Assembly: GCA_029959085.1 (NCBI GenBank)
Contig: JARWIR010000093.1
Location: forward strand, 434,001 to 498,000
DNA from: Nemophila menziesii
Lineage: Eukaryota; Streptophyta; Magnoliopsida; Boraginales; Hydrophyllaceae
Reading direction: 5' to 3'
Length of the DNA stretch: 64,000 bases
Positions 43,951-56,129 of this stretch are shown piece after piece. How positions within the stretch are numbered: position 1 is the stretch's first letter; each line of letters starts with the position of its first letter. The notes under the pieces are model-generated. The model ran no database searches, had not been told where the DNA came from, and saw nothing but the letters and a program-made list of their open reading frames with translations. Both the position numbers and the translations under genes were made by a program.

Positions 43951-44173
43951 AATTCGCTCCGAAAAATTTTCCTCGCGTCCCTAACTCGATTTCTCCAATT
44001 CCTACACACCAAAAATACTAATACCTTTCTCAAATATGCATTATCAACTAAAAACAACTAAATTAAACATAAACTAAAAACGTAAAAAACATAAAAACGA
44101 AAAAAAAACCACGGGTTGTCTCCCGTACAACACTTTTGTTTAACGTCTTTCAAAGTTAGAGGTGTTACCTCTG

Positions 44174-44503
44174 TCAAGATTTGCGAATATAGCCTCCCCA
44201 AAAACGAGTAAGGCTATGAACGTCTACTAATCTGCACTTGACCCCAGTTATGGGGCGAATTTCTATCACCTTGGCTGAAACAACCTTAGTGACAATGAAT
44301 GGTCCCATCCACGAATCTTTGAAACTTCGTGGCCTATTCTCTCGTTTGTGAGCTTTCCATAGAACTTCGTGGCCAACCCCAAACTCAATGTTTGGCTCAG
44401 TATCCACAGGTTTTAAGTGGATATTCTCAGGAGGGACTTTGTGATGTGAAAGGTTGTGGATGACAGGAACGGTGGGATCTAACTTCCTCGGTTTCTTACC
44501 CAA
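44174..44503 (-). pseudogene. Athila pol remnant, integrase C-terminal-like
   Basis: A 109-codon frame with VGHEVLWKAHKRENRPRSFKDSWMGPFIVTKV. It resembles the barrel-like C-terminal part of gypsy integrases, which ends pol. It starts only a few bases from the protease frame, so RT, RNase H and the integrase core have been deleted between them. ENIHLKP just upstream has no counterpart that I recognise. Confidence 0.6.
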
Positions 44504-45492
44504 GACATAGAACGTCTCGGATACATTCTTTGCATAAGGGTGATGGTCCCTTCGTGGAAGTTGATGACACTTTGACTTGTGGCCATGAAAGGCCGTCCAA
44601 GTATGATTGGAACCTGCTTATCTGCATCAAACTCAAGAATAACAAAGTCAGTAGGGATGGCGATATTACCTGCTCGGACTAAGACGTCCTCCACTGTTCC
44701 CCATGTTCTTTTAACTGAGTTATCAGCAAACTGCAACTTCACTGGAGTTTTCTCTGATTTCTGAAGTCCAAGTCTCTCCAACACGGACTTAGGCATAAGA
44801 TTCACACCAGAACCCACATCGTACACCGCTTTCACTTTGAGCATACCATGTAATTGAATAGGAAGGTTGAAACTTCCCGGATCTTTAAGCTTTGTTGGTA
44901 GCTCTCTTTCACTTCTTCTTGAAACCCTCAGGTTCTCTCTTGGGATCTCTACACTTGCCTCTTTCTCAGGAATAACTTGCGTACAAATTTGTTGCGGTGT
45001 AAGTCCTCTCTTCGCAATCTCAAGCATTTGGGCGTTGATATTTTCAGGTTGATACGCCTCTACAAATGTCTTGAGTACAGTGTCATCCTTAGGATTTTTA
45101 TCAGGAATAGTTGATGACACTGGTTGAACAACAGGTGGCGATTCCACCTTCTCTTCTTCTTTCTCTTCTTGCACAGCAGGTGCAACTTCATCTTCTGATT
45201 CCTCCTTTGAGCCTTCTTCCTCTTTCTCTTTAGCCAGCTCAGCTGCATAATCAACAACCGATCGAATTTCCTCTTGCATCTTCCTCAGTAGTTGTATAAA
45301 TTCAGCTTTCTCTTGATCGTCCTCCACATAAACCTCAGAACAGTCAGATTCCACGGGGCTAGACTTGGTTGGTTCTTCTTCGGTACTCGGAACTTCCACG
45401 GCACTAACGGCAGCATGCGGTACTTCCTCTTTTGCTTCTTCAATTTCAAGGCAAATAGCCTTGCAAGCTTTGAAACCCAACATTGTTTTCAC
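44479..45492 (-). pseudogene. Athila protease region
   Basis: The frame has an acidic, Glu-rich linker, then a retropepsin-like segment: LPIQLHGMLKVKAVYDVGSG, VNLMPKSVLERLGL and VPIILGRPFMATSQSVI. The DxGSGVNLMP motif is the Athila form of the aspartic protease active site. It is in a different frame from gag and overlaps its end by 47 bp, so a frameshift separates them. The frame ends shortly after the protease, where RT should begin. Confidence 0.78.
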
Positions 45493-47050
45493 CTCCTTCG
45501 ATTTCCTTTACTTCCTTTTGTTCTACCAAATTTGTTAAAACTTCGTTTAATTGTTTTACTTGAGTACCTAACATCTGAAGTATGGCATCGTGTCCTCGGA
45601 CCTTTTCGTTCTGAGCGTTCATAGTCGTGGTCAAACGGTCTAGAGCTTGTGCTATTTGTTGATTATCCATAGATCCTTCTTGAGGATACTGAGGTAAAGC
45701 TTTCTGATCTAACGAATCGGTATATGCATCTTGAGCAGGTTGTTGAGGGGGAGCAGGTATATTTTGATGTTGATTTTGGTACTGACCTCTCTGTTGGAAA
45801 GAGTTGTTCTGGGGACGCGGTTGATAATGACCAAGATTAGCGGCCCCTTGTGGATTTGAATACTGCATACCCGGATGGTTTCGGTTACCCCATTGATAAC
45901 CTCCGCGATTGGATATAAAGTAAACAGATTGCGGATTTGATTCGCACTCTTCCCATGTATGATTGTTAACCCCACATTGTTGACAACCTCGTGCTTCTTG
46001 TACTACGTTTGCAGTGGCTAAATTCTTTTCCATCGCTATTTTCAGCTCCTTGATTTGATTTTCTAACGCGGATATTTGAGCTGAGTTCGCAGTTTCTGCA
46101 TCTAAACGAAGCGTTCCTCGGGTCTTTGCTACAGAAGCTCGCGTTGAAGGCCAACTTCTTTCTTGTTCCATAATATTTTCTAACACCTCAGAAGCTTCAT
46201 TGTGATTCATGGACACGAAATTACCCTTTCCAATGTTATCCACCTTCTCTCTACCTTTATCATTAAGACCTTCATAGAACATAGCAAGTTGTAGAGCAGG
46301 TGTATAACCATGGAGCGGACATCTAGCTAATTTTTGTTGAAACCTTGTCCATGCTTATCCCACTGTTTCTCCATCTTCTTGGCAAAATCTTGCAAGCTCG
46401 GTTTGATCTTTAAGTCTCATGCTCTTCGGATAAAAACGGTTAAAGAACGCGGCTTGAAGTTCTCTCCAAGAATGAATAGTTCCATGTGGTTGTCTCTCTA
46501 GCCAATCGCTAGCTCTACCGGTCAAGAAGAACGAAAACATATGACAATACAGTTGCTCGCGTGTAATGCCAGGAGTAATGTAGGCATCACAAATATGCAT
46601 GAACTTCTGAATCGATCTAACTGGTTCTTGAATTGTTGTACCAGTGTAGAGTCCGAAACTTTGAAATTGACTGAGCATACCTGGATCGGGTCTAAATTTA
46701 ATATTCGGAATCTCTGGAGGGCGGTAACCGATTGGTTGAACATGAAACGGCACATGAAGACCAGGGAGATCTTGCTGTGCCTGATTCTGTTGATTATTAA
46801 CGTTATTCTGCCCATTACCTCCTCCTACTGGTAGTTGTTGTCCTTCTTGTCCACCAAGTGGTGGATCTTGTTGTTGTCCACCGAGTGGTGGATCTTGAGC
46901 ACCTAGGGGAGGATCTTGTTGAATCCCTCCAAGTGGTGGATTTAGTTGGGCTGCCATTGATCTTCTTAAGGATCTTTCCTCACGAACACGTTTGTTGTAA
47001 ACTCTAAAGCGCCTCTCAGGCTCCGGTAACGGAGGCCAAGAATTAAACAC
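45446..47050 (-). pseudogene. Athila gag, one in-frame stop
   Basis: Starts MFNSWPPLPEPERRFRVYNK. There follow a repeated proline-glycine segment (DPPLGG repeated about four times), the capsid (MLSQFQSFGLYTGTTIQEP, ASDWLERQPHGTIHSWRELQ, FYPKSMRLKDQTELARF), a CCHC knuckle (CQQCGVNNHTWEEC) and a Gln-rich tail. A TAA within ETVG-stop-AWTRF near 46354 interrupts an otherwise open frame of about 535 codons. Gag forms the virus-like particle of the retrotransposon. Confidence 0.85.
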
Positions 47051-47179
47051 TGTGAATCCTGAAAAAGACTAAAGCAAACCACAAGTGTAAATCTGGAAAA
47101 ATAGAAACTACAAACTGAGAAGTAAAAACTAATTAAAAACTACTACTCAAAATAAATAACCCACACGCTAACGAGACAC

Positions 47180-47206
47180 AAGTCCCCGGCAGCAGCGCCA
47201 AAAACT
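47180..47206 (-). other. Athila primer binding site region (tRNA-Asp type)
   Basis: On the minus strand, right after the LTR, the sequence reads AGTTTTTGGCGCTGCTGCCG and continues GGGACT. It closely resembles the TGGCGCCGTTGCCGGGGA primer site complementary to tRNA-Asp used by Athila and Tat elements, with two mismatches. Confidence 0.75.
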
Positions 47207-48737
47207 TGGTGGTGTCTAGGGTGTGATAAAAATAAGATTAAAATAATCCAATAAACTACGCACTCTCACCCTAGACAGGCACAGTACTGCAAGTATTACA
47301 GGACGTATGCAAGTTTTAGTTAGTAAGTTGAGTTCGTTCTCAGGGACTTAAGTGTGTTAATTGCGTGAGTAGAAATAACGAGTAAAAGTAAATAATTAGA
47401 AGACAGAAAATAAAGAGATATGAATTTCGAAATTAAGAATTAAAACTAAGAAAATAAAGACAATAAAATAAAAGATAAGAAATATGAGATGAGAAGTATA
47501 GCTCAGGTTTTGCTAGTATGCACTAATCCTTCTAATTCTATTTATAGATCTAGTTAATAAAGGAGAATATTAGCTCTTGGTATACTTAGTCAGGATTCTA
47601 AATTCCCATACCTTAGACCTTGAGAGCGACTAAAGGGGCTACGACACAACCAAGAAGTGATTTCAAATAGGGTTATCAAACGCTACTAAGGCCCTAAGCA
47701 AATACTGCAATCATTGGTGATATGGTGATTAAAACAAACCCTAATGACTATCTAGTTAGAATCATGTTTTGTCAGAACTAATATCGACACTAGACATTAT
47801 GTGGTGGTTCAATAGTTAAACACCCTGTCAAGGAGACCATCTAACTACTATTAAAACAATCCTAAAGTGATCAGTTCTAGGAAAGACAATAAATCAAAAC
47901 ACATAAACAAATATTAAGTAAGAAGCTAATATCAAATTATAACATATAATTCCCAAATAAACTTAGATAGAAGAATTAGAATTCATAGATTATACATTAT
48001 GCAAAACCCAAGCTATGGGGAGTTTAGTTCATACCTGAAGGAAATAAACTAAAAGAAATTACAAAAGACATCATCTTGCTCTCTCCAATAAACTGGAAGA
48101 ATAAAACCTTAAGAACTAATTACTATGAGGCAAGGATGATTTACAAGTGATATAAGGGTGTATTTATAGGTGTTTAGAAGCCCTAATTCGTTTTCTTGAG
48201 GAAGAGGTAAGGTATTGGACTTCTAGCCCAACTCAAATTCGTATAGAAATAAAGATAAACACTGCTGAACCGTTTTGAGCATATCTTCTTCGTTATTGGT
48301 CGGTTTGAGCTCCATAAGATACCAAAAGAATCGTAACAGAATTATCTTTGTCCCTATGAAAGGAAATTACCAAAATCGGCCTATTTCTTGGGTAGAATAG
48401 CACATCTTTAGGCGTGTACTGCAGAATCCTAGATTAGGCAGCTTTTCCTTTTCCATCTTTTTAGCTTTTGTTTCCTTATCTCCAATTACCATGCAAATCT
48501 CTTTCCATAAGTTATAGTCTTTGACTTTGGACTCTAATTAAGCTCCATAATTATCTTTAAAGCTACACACTAAATAAACAATAAAACCCAATATGCTCTA
48601 AAAATATTATTTTACTAAATCAAGACTCAAAATAGGAAAGTGCACTATTTCTCAAGAAAATCGACTATTATGACTTCTAAATCACTAAAAATGATGTCTC
48701 ATCCTAACATTAATCTATCACAAATGAGGAGACATCA
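47207..48737 (-). repeat. Athila element 5' LTR
   Basis: 1531 bp, nearly identical to 38825-40354 with scattered single differences (for example TGTCTAGGG for TGCCTAGGG and AATCC for AAGCC). Confidence 0.9.
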
Positions 48738-48742
48738 GCAAT

Positions 48743-48857
48743 CCCTTTGGAGACGATTTATCCCGTTTTACTTACTTATGACTTGGGCGACCCGTACACT
48801 TGCGGTAGTCGTTTCTCTTCTTTAATGTTGATTTGTATCACACTTTAGGAGCGACCA
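48743..48857 (+). mobile_element. Solo LTR (Athila-like), second part
   Basis: Continues CACCTCGCAAT from 38824 as CCCTTTGGAGACG...GCGACCCGTACACTTGCGG and ends in CCA near 48857. The CCxTTGGAGACGA and GTACACTTGCGG phrases are typical of the U5 end of plant gypsy LTRs. The flanks ATATT (37425-37429) and ATATC (48858-48862) may be the diverged 5-bp duplication. Confidence 0.6.
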
Positions 48858-51800
48858 ATATCTTAAAGATCTCTCTAATATACAGTACTCTAGAGATACT
48901 TGGGATAGATTCTCCTTCTATTTTAAGAATCTGGAAGAGTATTTGGGAAAGGAGGAGGCCTATTGGGCACATAGATCAAGAAATAACTAGCTTAAACTAG
49001 GTGATCGAAATACAAAATATTTCTTGTCAATTACGAAACCTAGAAGTATCAAAAATAACATTCTACGTCTCATATTATCTGATGGACAATGGTCTGATAA
49101 CCGTGGTTCTATCCGAAAGGATATTGTGGAGCATTTTTCCAACATCTTTCAATTAGTAGGAGATCGAGAAAATTCCAACATTCTTGATTTTATTACTCCA
49201 AAAGTCAATAATGAGATGAATTCTGAACTCCTGAAACCAGCTACTTTGGAGGAAGTAAAGAGAGCGGTATGGAAGGTAAACCTGGATAAAGCTCCAGGAC
49301 CTAATGGCTATGTAGGTTTCTTTTCCCGATTAATCAAGCTAAACATTCTGCGGGTTGTTCAGGACTTTATGATGAACAATAGAAATATTAGTCTAATACA
49401 CCACACTATTATTACTCTAATCCCAAAAGTGGACAATCATGAGAATATTGGTCATCTTAGACACATTAGTTGCGTTAACTTTATTTATTAAAACCTTTGT
49501 TGTAATTTTTTCAGCAAGACTTAACCTATGAATCTCTGCATTCATAAGGCACAGAGTAAAGAGACTCCCTTATTGTTTCTCACATCCTTTTTACCGATGA
49601 AGGTCTTTTTTCTTGAAGCATTATTTATCAGTTTAGGATAGCTTTGGGACAAGTTATTAATTTAAATAAGAGTGGAGTCTTGTTCTAGTGAAAACAATCC
49701 TACTTATAATAGGAGTATTTCATCTAATATTTTGAATATTAGAAATCTAGTGATCTTGGTAAATATCTAGGCCTCCCCTCAGACTAGGGGCGAGCTAAGG
49801 TAATACCCCTTGATTGGCTAGTTGAGAGAGTTAGAAAGAAGATGGAAACTTGGTACAACTCTTTGTTTTCTAAAAGTAGAAAGAAAGTCCTTCTCAAATC
49901 TGTTATTAATGCCATTCCAAACCATATTATGAAAGTTTTCCACATTCCAACACAAGTTGCAAATCATACTGCATCTCTTGTTGCTAATTTTTACCGAGAC
50001 AATAAGAATAAGGCTAGAGTAATTGGTCGTCTTGGGATTGCTCGCTAAACCCAAAGAAGCGGGAGGTCTTGTCCTTAAATACTTCCAACTTTTAAACTTA
50101 GCATTACTAGCCTCTAACGTGTGGAACTTATTCCGCCGCCAAGACTCGCTTCATTTTAAGGGTTTAAAAGGAAAATACTTCCACGACTCTGATTTCTTAG
50201 AAGCTTATGTAGAAAATAATGTGTCATGGGGTTGGAGGAGTCTTCTTAAAGGAAGAGATGTTTCAAAAAAAAATTAAAATGGGTTGCAGAAGATGGTTGT
50301 AATATTCGGATTTGGGAGGATATTCAGGTCCCTAATGGAAAATTACTATCCGATGCTATAAACAGTCATCTTACATTTATTCATGAATTAATCAACGTTG
50401 ATTATAAGGTATGGAATATGGATATCCTTTGAAATATTTTTCGAAACTCTCTTGTGGGAAAAACTTCACTCATACATATCTCATACCATGTAGGGGCTGA
50501 TCGACCTAGTTGGTATATATCCTTTGCGGGTCAAGTCACAGTTAAAGAGATGTACATGATCCTCTCTTTAGCTAAGGAATTAGATAGTTGAAGTAATTCG
50601 AATAATAAAAAAGGAGAAAGTTCTAAATCTATTCCCAAATCCTTTGGAATATAATTTGGGGTTTAAATGTCACCCCCAAAGTTCAAACTTTTTATGGAAG
50701 GAAACGAATAATGCCCTACCAACGTATGTTAATAGAGTTAAATGGATTATAACAACAAGTGTAATATGTGAATTATGCAATGAAGATGAGGAAACCGTTG
50801 AACATCTCATCTTCCAATGTCATAATGCTAGAGCAACATGGATGGATTCTCCCCTAAATATACTTTATCATAATAGAGTGACATCAAGATTTGATGAATG
50901 GCTCAATAGAGTCTACAGTTATGCAAAATATCTTCATGGATCTAAACGAGGTCTGGAATCAATTTGTTTTGCGTTGTTCCTAGTGTGGCCCATTTGGCTA
51001 ACTAGGAACAATGCCACGTTTCATAATTTTCAACCAGATCCTATTGCTTCAGTGAATAATGTTTTTCGTTCCTATAAAGAGTTTTTGAAAGCTCTTTCCA
51101 TTCCGAGTGACAAGGATGAAGACGCTCTTCATAACCTTCAACCTTGTATTAACTATGTTTATCCCCACTCTAATGATAGAAGAGTTAGCTCTCCACGAGT
51201 TTTCTCGAAAGGATTAGAAGTGGCTAAGGAATCTAATTGTCGGGAAAACCTCATGATGTCTATAACGGATACAATAATATTGTTTTAATAAAAACTTGTT
51301 TAAAACCAAGAACTTAATAATTGGGTTACCCGAGTTTATAGCCTTAACTTAAATATTAGTAATACTTTGTTAAGGGGAGTGACAAGAACTCCGACCGTAC
51401 TTGGACCCCAACACGTGCTAATTGCTTTAAAATTAATAGTGATGCATCATGTGATCTTGCAGCTGTAGGTTGCGTTGCTAGGAATGAGGAGGGGATTTTG
51501 ATCGATGGAAAAGCTGGGAAGGTTAGTGTGTGCTCACCATTGGAAGCTAAGGCCCTAGGAGTAGTGTTTGCATGTAAAATGGAGAGTTTCTACCCAAAAG
51601 GCACCATTACCATGGAGAACGATTGCACCAATGTTATCAAAGACATTTTGAATCTAAGCTTAAAATCGATAGTAGAATTTGTAATAACTTAGCTGAGATT
51701 AGAAACTTTAAAAAAACATGTGATATTTCTTTCACTTTTGTGTCTTGAAAGAACAATCAAGTAGCTGATTGGGTGGCAAAACAAAAGCTATACGACTTTT

Positions 51801-51955
51801 TGTTTAGCCAATGGGTTTCTTCTCCCCCATCCCAATCGGCTAAATTACTATTGATCGATGGCGAGCCTATAAGGATCGATTGAACTATATATTGTATGGT
51901 TGCCTTTATGGATAATCTTTTTATCTATGCAATTTTGATTTAAAATAATAATAAT
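48858..51955 (+). pseudogene. LINE relic, segment 3 (RT to RNase H and 3' end)
   Basis: Decayed ORF2 continues with GDRNTKYFLS, FSNIFQ and KAPGPNGYVGFFSR (start of RT). The RT core with its FADD box is lost: LFTDE near 49590 is the only trace. Then come GGLVLKYFQLLNLALLASNVWNL, the zf-RVT domain (FLWKETNNALPT, CELCNEDEETVEHLIFQC) and RNase H (INSDASCD, EAKALGVVFACK). The order is that of plant L1-type LINEs. The 3' end is probably near 51955 at an A/T-rich AAAATAATAATAATAT tail. Many stops and frameshifts make it dead. Confidence 0.82.
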
Positions 51956-53099
51956 ATATTGAAGAAGGGAGTGAAGGCCGATTGGGCCAACATGTTATGG
52001 ATCGTGAGTTTTGGGGCTTGTCGGGCCGACTTGATGGAATAGGTCAATGTTTGGGATAAATTATGGGCCTTCTTGAGTTGTAGATGTGAATGGTAGATTT
52101 GTTTAAGTGACTACTTTTTGTACATGTCAAATTCTCTTATTTGAATATTTCTTTTAAGAAATTCATATCGGGGCGAGAGTTGCAATGAGTGAACTCGTTT
52201 GAACTAATTGAACTATCTATAACAAATTTTATATGATAATTTTAAAATCGATTTGGTTGATTGGAAATGGTTCCATGATAACTTATTAAGAAATGGATTA
52301 AGTGAAGAGACTGATCTAGGATGAATGTTAGAAAGGAAAAAACTAACGTGGTTCGGAACAACAAATTTGATTTTTTTGGGTAATTTCTACTTTCATAAGG
52401 CTTGGGGCGGATATTAGCTTGGGGATGAATATGAGATTTAAGGGACGAAAGTGTATTTTTCATTGGAAAAAAATCAGCATTTTTCACTGTGTCACGGGAC
52501 CAGGGTAGGCGGCATCCACCCCACCCACTCCCAAATCCGCCCTTGATTAAGCTACAATATTTTTAAGGTTGATATAGAGGATAACTTGGAATGGGTTTCT
52601 ACATTCTCTAATAATATAGTGAAAGTTGTTTGGAAAAGAAGTGTGAGGAATCAATGGATTATACATGGCTCAATATATAAGATGTCTAAAATAAATCAAC
52701 AAAATGCTCAATTTGAAATCGTCAGAGCGTGAGGGTGTTGTTTAATTGAAAAGTTTACAAATCCCTAAAATATAAAAGTGTCTTATGTGTCTTTTTGAGA
52801 CTCTTGTAAAGTTTACAGTTGTAGACGGTATTATTAGGAAATCTGAGTTCAATTAGACATTTTTTTCGAACCCGGGAAAAAGGCTAGTACGTATGGAGGT
52901 ATATTGGGTATGTCAAAAAGTAATGTGAATTTAAGTATCTTAACGCTAGATAAATATGTATTTATTGCTTGAATTGATGAAACGGATAATCGTTCTGGTA
53001 TATTGTATGTGTGCATGATCTTGTTGATTTTACGGACCACGTTAATGTTAACTAATTAACTAAGTGCAAAACTTTTCACCTGAAACCTTTGTTAGTTGT
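51956..53099. other. No recognisable gene
   Basis: Mixed AT-rich sequence. Around 52500-52545 a short GC-rich phrase (GGCGGCATCCACCCCACCC) looks like the end of an unidentified repeat. No credible frame on either strand. Confidence 0.4.
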
Positions 53100-53640
53100 G
53101 GGAAAATTTAGCGAAGTTATTAGACTAGCAAAGATATTTCGGTCGTATTAGCATTCAGTTTGACCATGTGACAATTTTCAATGAGTTTATTGATGGCAAA
53201 AAATTGTTCGAATCAAAGAAGGAACAGGAACCTGGTAAAAGAAAATTGGATAGAGTGATGTGTTGTCAAGATTGGTTAAATCTTTACCCCGATACAGTGA
53301 TTTTTGTCCCTGTAAGAATTGGGTTGGATCATTTCCCTTTCATTAACTAGAGGCATAAAAATTTACATGGAAATAATAGGAAATTTAAGTTGGAATCTTT
53401 AAGACTTGATGATCCTACTTCCGGAGTACTTATGGAGAGTGCTTGGGGAGAATCCAACCACACGAATGGTGGAACTATGATATTTCTATCGAACATTGCC
53501 CCAGGAAAATTATATCTTCTACAAAGTTTGATAAACTATAATATGAAAAGGTGTGTCTCCCGAAGACACTTCGACATCGAAATCAGTATTAGGACCAAAC
53601 ATTGAGGAGAGTGTATATGGATTAGTCACGATTGAAATAT
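53100..53640 (+). pseudogene. Second LINE relic, endonuclease part
   Basis: KLDRVMCCQDWLNLYPDTVI followed by VPVRIGLDHFPF matches the end of L1-type endonucleases (RLDR...W...P...RxxSDHxP). KFKLESLRLDDPTSG then matches the linker after it. A TAG at 53348 and frame changes show decay. It may belong with the LINE 3' piece at 55020-56120. Confidence 0.7.
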
Positions 53641-53690
53641 AAAAGGTGTAATAAAATAAGTGATACTTCATTGAGATAATGGCATGGTAT

Positions 53691-54900
53691 TGTTGTCTCC
53701 CAAGACCTAATACAATAATCTAGTACTCCACACCTAGATAGAGCTTACTAATCACAAGTTTGTGGATTGTTGACAAGTAATAAAAAGTAAGTATTAAGAG
53801 TATCATCTCCACAGGGCCTACGATTGCTAATTCTTACGTTGTGTTCTTTTAATGTTACTAGAATGTGTAGCTTACTAAAAGGTAAAAGATAAATATTTTT
53901 TTTGCTTTTGATTATTAAAGACTAAATATGAAATTTAGATAAATTAAATTACTCCCTATGTTCTCAAAAGGTTGTCACATTTGCTTTTGCACACAAACTA
54001 AGAAATGTCATTTATTATCCATGTGATTACTACTAAAATGCAACTTCATAAAATGTCTTGATATCTTAAATATTTATTGGGAACATATATTATAATATTT
54101 TATTAGTGGTAAAATTGGTATAAAGAAAAAAAAGTGTCTTGATTTTCTAAAGTGAATTTTTTTTTGAAACAACTATTTTTAGTATGAGTGACAACCTTTT
54201 AGGAACGGAGGGAGTAAAGATAACAATTAAACTAAAGACTAAAAATATATATAACTAAGAAGATGAGATGAGAGTATAGCTATAGACCCCGCAAGTAATC
54301 CCCACTAGTATTGATTCTATCTTTATTATTTAAAGGGGGAATTGGTAAAACATGCAATAGCCGTGATTCTAACTTCTTCTCGACTCCTGTCAGAGGAGCT
54401 TAGGAAAATACCTTAAAATACTAGAGGACTCTTATGAGGGAACTCTATGCAATGATCAGTAATAAAGTCTCTTACCCTAATAACTATCCAACTAGTCAAA
54501 CTCATCAGGATCATTAACGCACACCAGATGTTCATGTATCGTTTCAGTAACCTGAACCCCCTGTAGGGTGACAATCCAAAATACTAAGGGAATCCCTATA
54601 CATAGCCAGATTAAGGGCTGAATATTGATGTCAAATACATAATAAAAGCATTAAAATTATCAATTCATTAAAATACGCATTATCCCAAATTCAATAAAGT
54701 AGTAAAATCTAAGGTTCATACAATTAAGCGATTCTCAAACTATGAGAATTTAGTTCATACTAAATTAATTAAAAAAGGAAAAATAAAAGTGTCATTTTCA
54801 TGTTCAGAATGAAAAATATAATAAAATTACACTAATAATTACTGAAAGATGATGATGGGTAGAGGTGGAATGCCACTGAATGCTCCCAGTCTTTTGCTAC
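53691..54900 (-). mobile_element. Gypsy-type solo LTR relic (right end approximate)
   Basis: Starts TGTTGTCTCCCAAGAC on the plus strand. About 130 bp inside it has ATCTCCACAGGGCC, which on the minus strand is the GGCCCTGTGGAGAT phrase near the U5 end of Athila-like LTRs. It has no coding capacity and carries a Stowaway MITE at 53952-54214. I cannot fix its other end. Confidence 0.5.
53952..54214. mobile_element. Stowaway-like MITE
   Basis: Begins CTCCCTATGTTCTCAAAAGG and ends CCTTTTAGGAACGGAGGGAG, flanked by TA on both sides. CTCCCTCYGTYCC ends with a TA duplication define Stowaway (Tc1/mariner-derived) MITEs. 263 bp, non-coding. Confidence 0.9.
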
Positions 54901-55019
54901 ATGTGTTTCTTTGCTCCAGACGTGTAAATAATGAACTAATAAGCACTAACTGATTTTTAAAATATGATATATATTCTTTCTAATGGAAATTTCTTTGGTC
55001 ACTTAACCACCCCCCCCAA

Positions 55020-56120
55020 AAAAAAAGTCATAACTTATTATGGAAGGCTTGTAAGAATGCTATTCCTTTAGAATTTTTTATTGTTATTTCTACTTAAAGG
55101 CTACTTGGGTTGCTAGACTTTTTAAATCCCTCTCCTCTGACTACACTACATATAACGTGGATACTTAATTTCGGAATTATCTGACTATTGGGGATCTTCT
55201 TATAAGAACAATAATTTAGGAAAACTGGAACCTCATTTATCTTGGGTTATCTGGAAGGCTGGGAATGCATTCATATTTAACATAATCACTCCAAACCTCT
55301 AAGCTTGTTGACTAGGGCAATAAAATTATATAATTATGATTATCTAGGAGTTTCTAGTCTAGGTATATGGTTATATACCTTGATAATTTTGTGTTAGTTT
55401 GTTATGCCAAAGATATTAATGAGTGATAATATTTTGGGTGCCTCTGGTATGACTAACATGAAACTGAATACCACATCTATACAGGAAAATCTGTAAAATA
55501 AACCACTTATGTGCCCTTCCCATTTCTAGTTATTTTAAAATAAACAGTGATACATCTTAGCTACCTTGAACTAAAAATACTTGTGTTTCTTGTGTTGTCA
55601 AGAATTCCAATGAAGAGTTGATTATTGGAGTAACCATTTCTTTTGAGGTTGAGTCTACCATTGAAGCAAAAACTAAAGGAATTTGGCTTGCGTGTACGGT
55701 TGCGCAATGTTTCCATGTTGCTAGGGTTTTTATTAATAATTATTGTACATGGATCATGTGCAAGGCGGGACTGCCTTATGGAATTTGGGGACCGGACCCC
55801 CCCTCCCTAAATTTCCGAAACCTTTTCCTTGCAAATATAAATTTCTGATTTCGTCACTGATCATGTGAAACCTGACTAAGAAGAAGTTTTCATTTTTTGC
55901 ATGTATTTGTGATATTTTAAAAGTTATCGTTATATATTCCAATTTTATAAGTTACGCCTTTCCTGTATCAGATAGACAGTAGATGTGTACGTGATTGGGT
56001 AATTAAACAAAAAAAAATTAGTGACATTATATTTAGTTTGTGGGTTTATCCCCTCAAACCCAATTAACCAACTTATTGTATCTGAACTATCTATCCTTAA
56101 GGATTGACTGATTATTAATA
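55020..56120 (+). pseudogene. LINE relic, 3' part with RNase H
   Basis: The frame near 55618 gives ELIIGVTISFEVESTIEAKT and KGIWLACTVAQCFHVARV, the RNase H domain of L1-type LINEs. After a 98-bp insertion it goes on to RCVRDWVIKQKK and ends near 56120. Frames are broken and the 5' part is poorly preserved. Confidence 0.7.
55761..55858. mobile_element. 98-bp insertion with 9-bp duplication
   Basis: GATCATGTG occurs at 55752-55760 and again at 55859-55867. The 98 bp between begin CAAGGCGGGACTGCC, contain a run of seven C, and end TTTCGTCACT. No inverted repeat ends are visible. It interrupts the LINE RNase H region, so it is a clean insertion of unknown type. Confidence 0.6.
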
Positions 56121-56129
56121 GTAGAGTGA

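Larger units (their letters stand above)
38825..48737 (-). mobile_element. Athila-group Ty3/gypsy element, internally deleted, nested
   Basis: LTRs at 38825-40354 and 47207-48737 (1530 and 1531 bp, very similar) begin TGGTGG and end CATCA on the plus strand. A GCAAT duplication flanks the element (38820-38824 and 48738-48742). Coding is on the minus strand: gag, protease, a short integrase-C-terminal-like frame, then a plant transposon-protein ORF3. No RT, RNase H or integrase core lies between 44,503 and 44,600, so about the middle of pol is missing. A tRNA-Asp-type primer site lies by the right LTR. The element is non-autonomous and sits inside a solo LTR, which sits inside a LINE. Confidence 0.92.
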
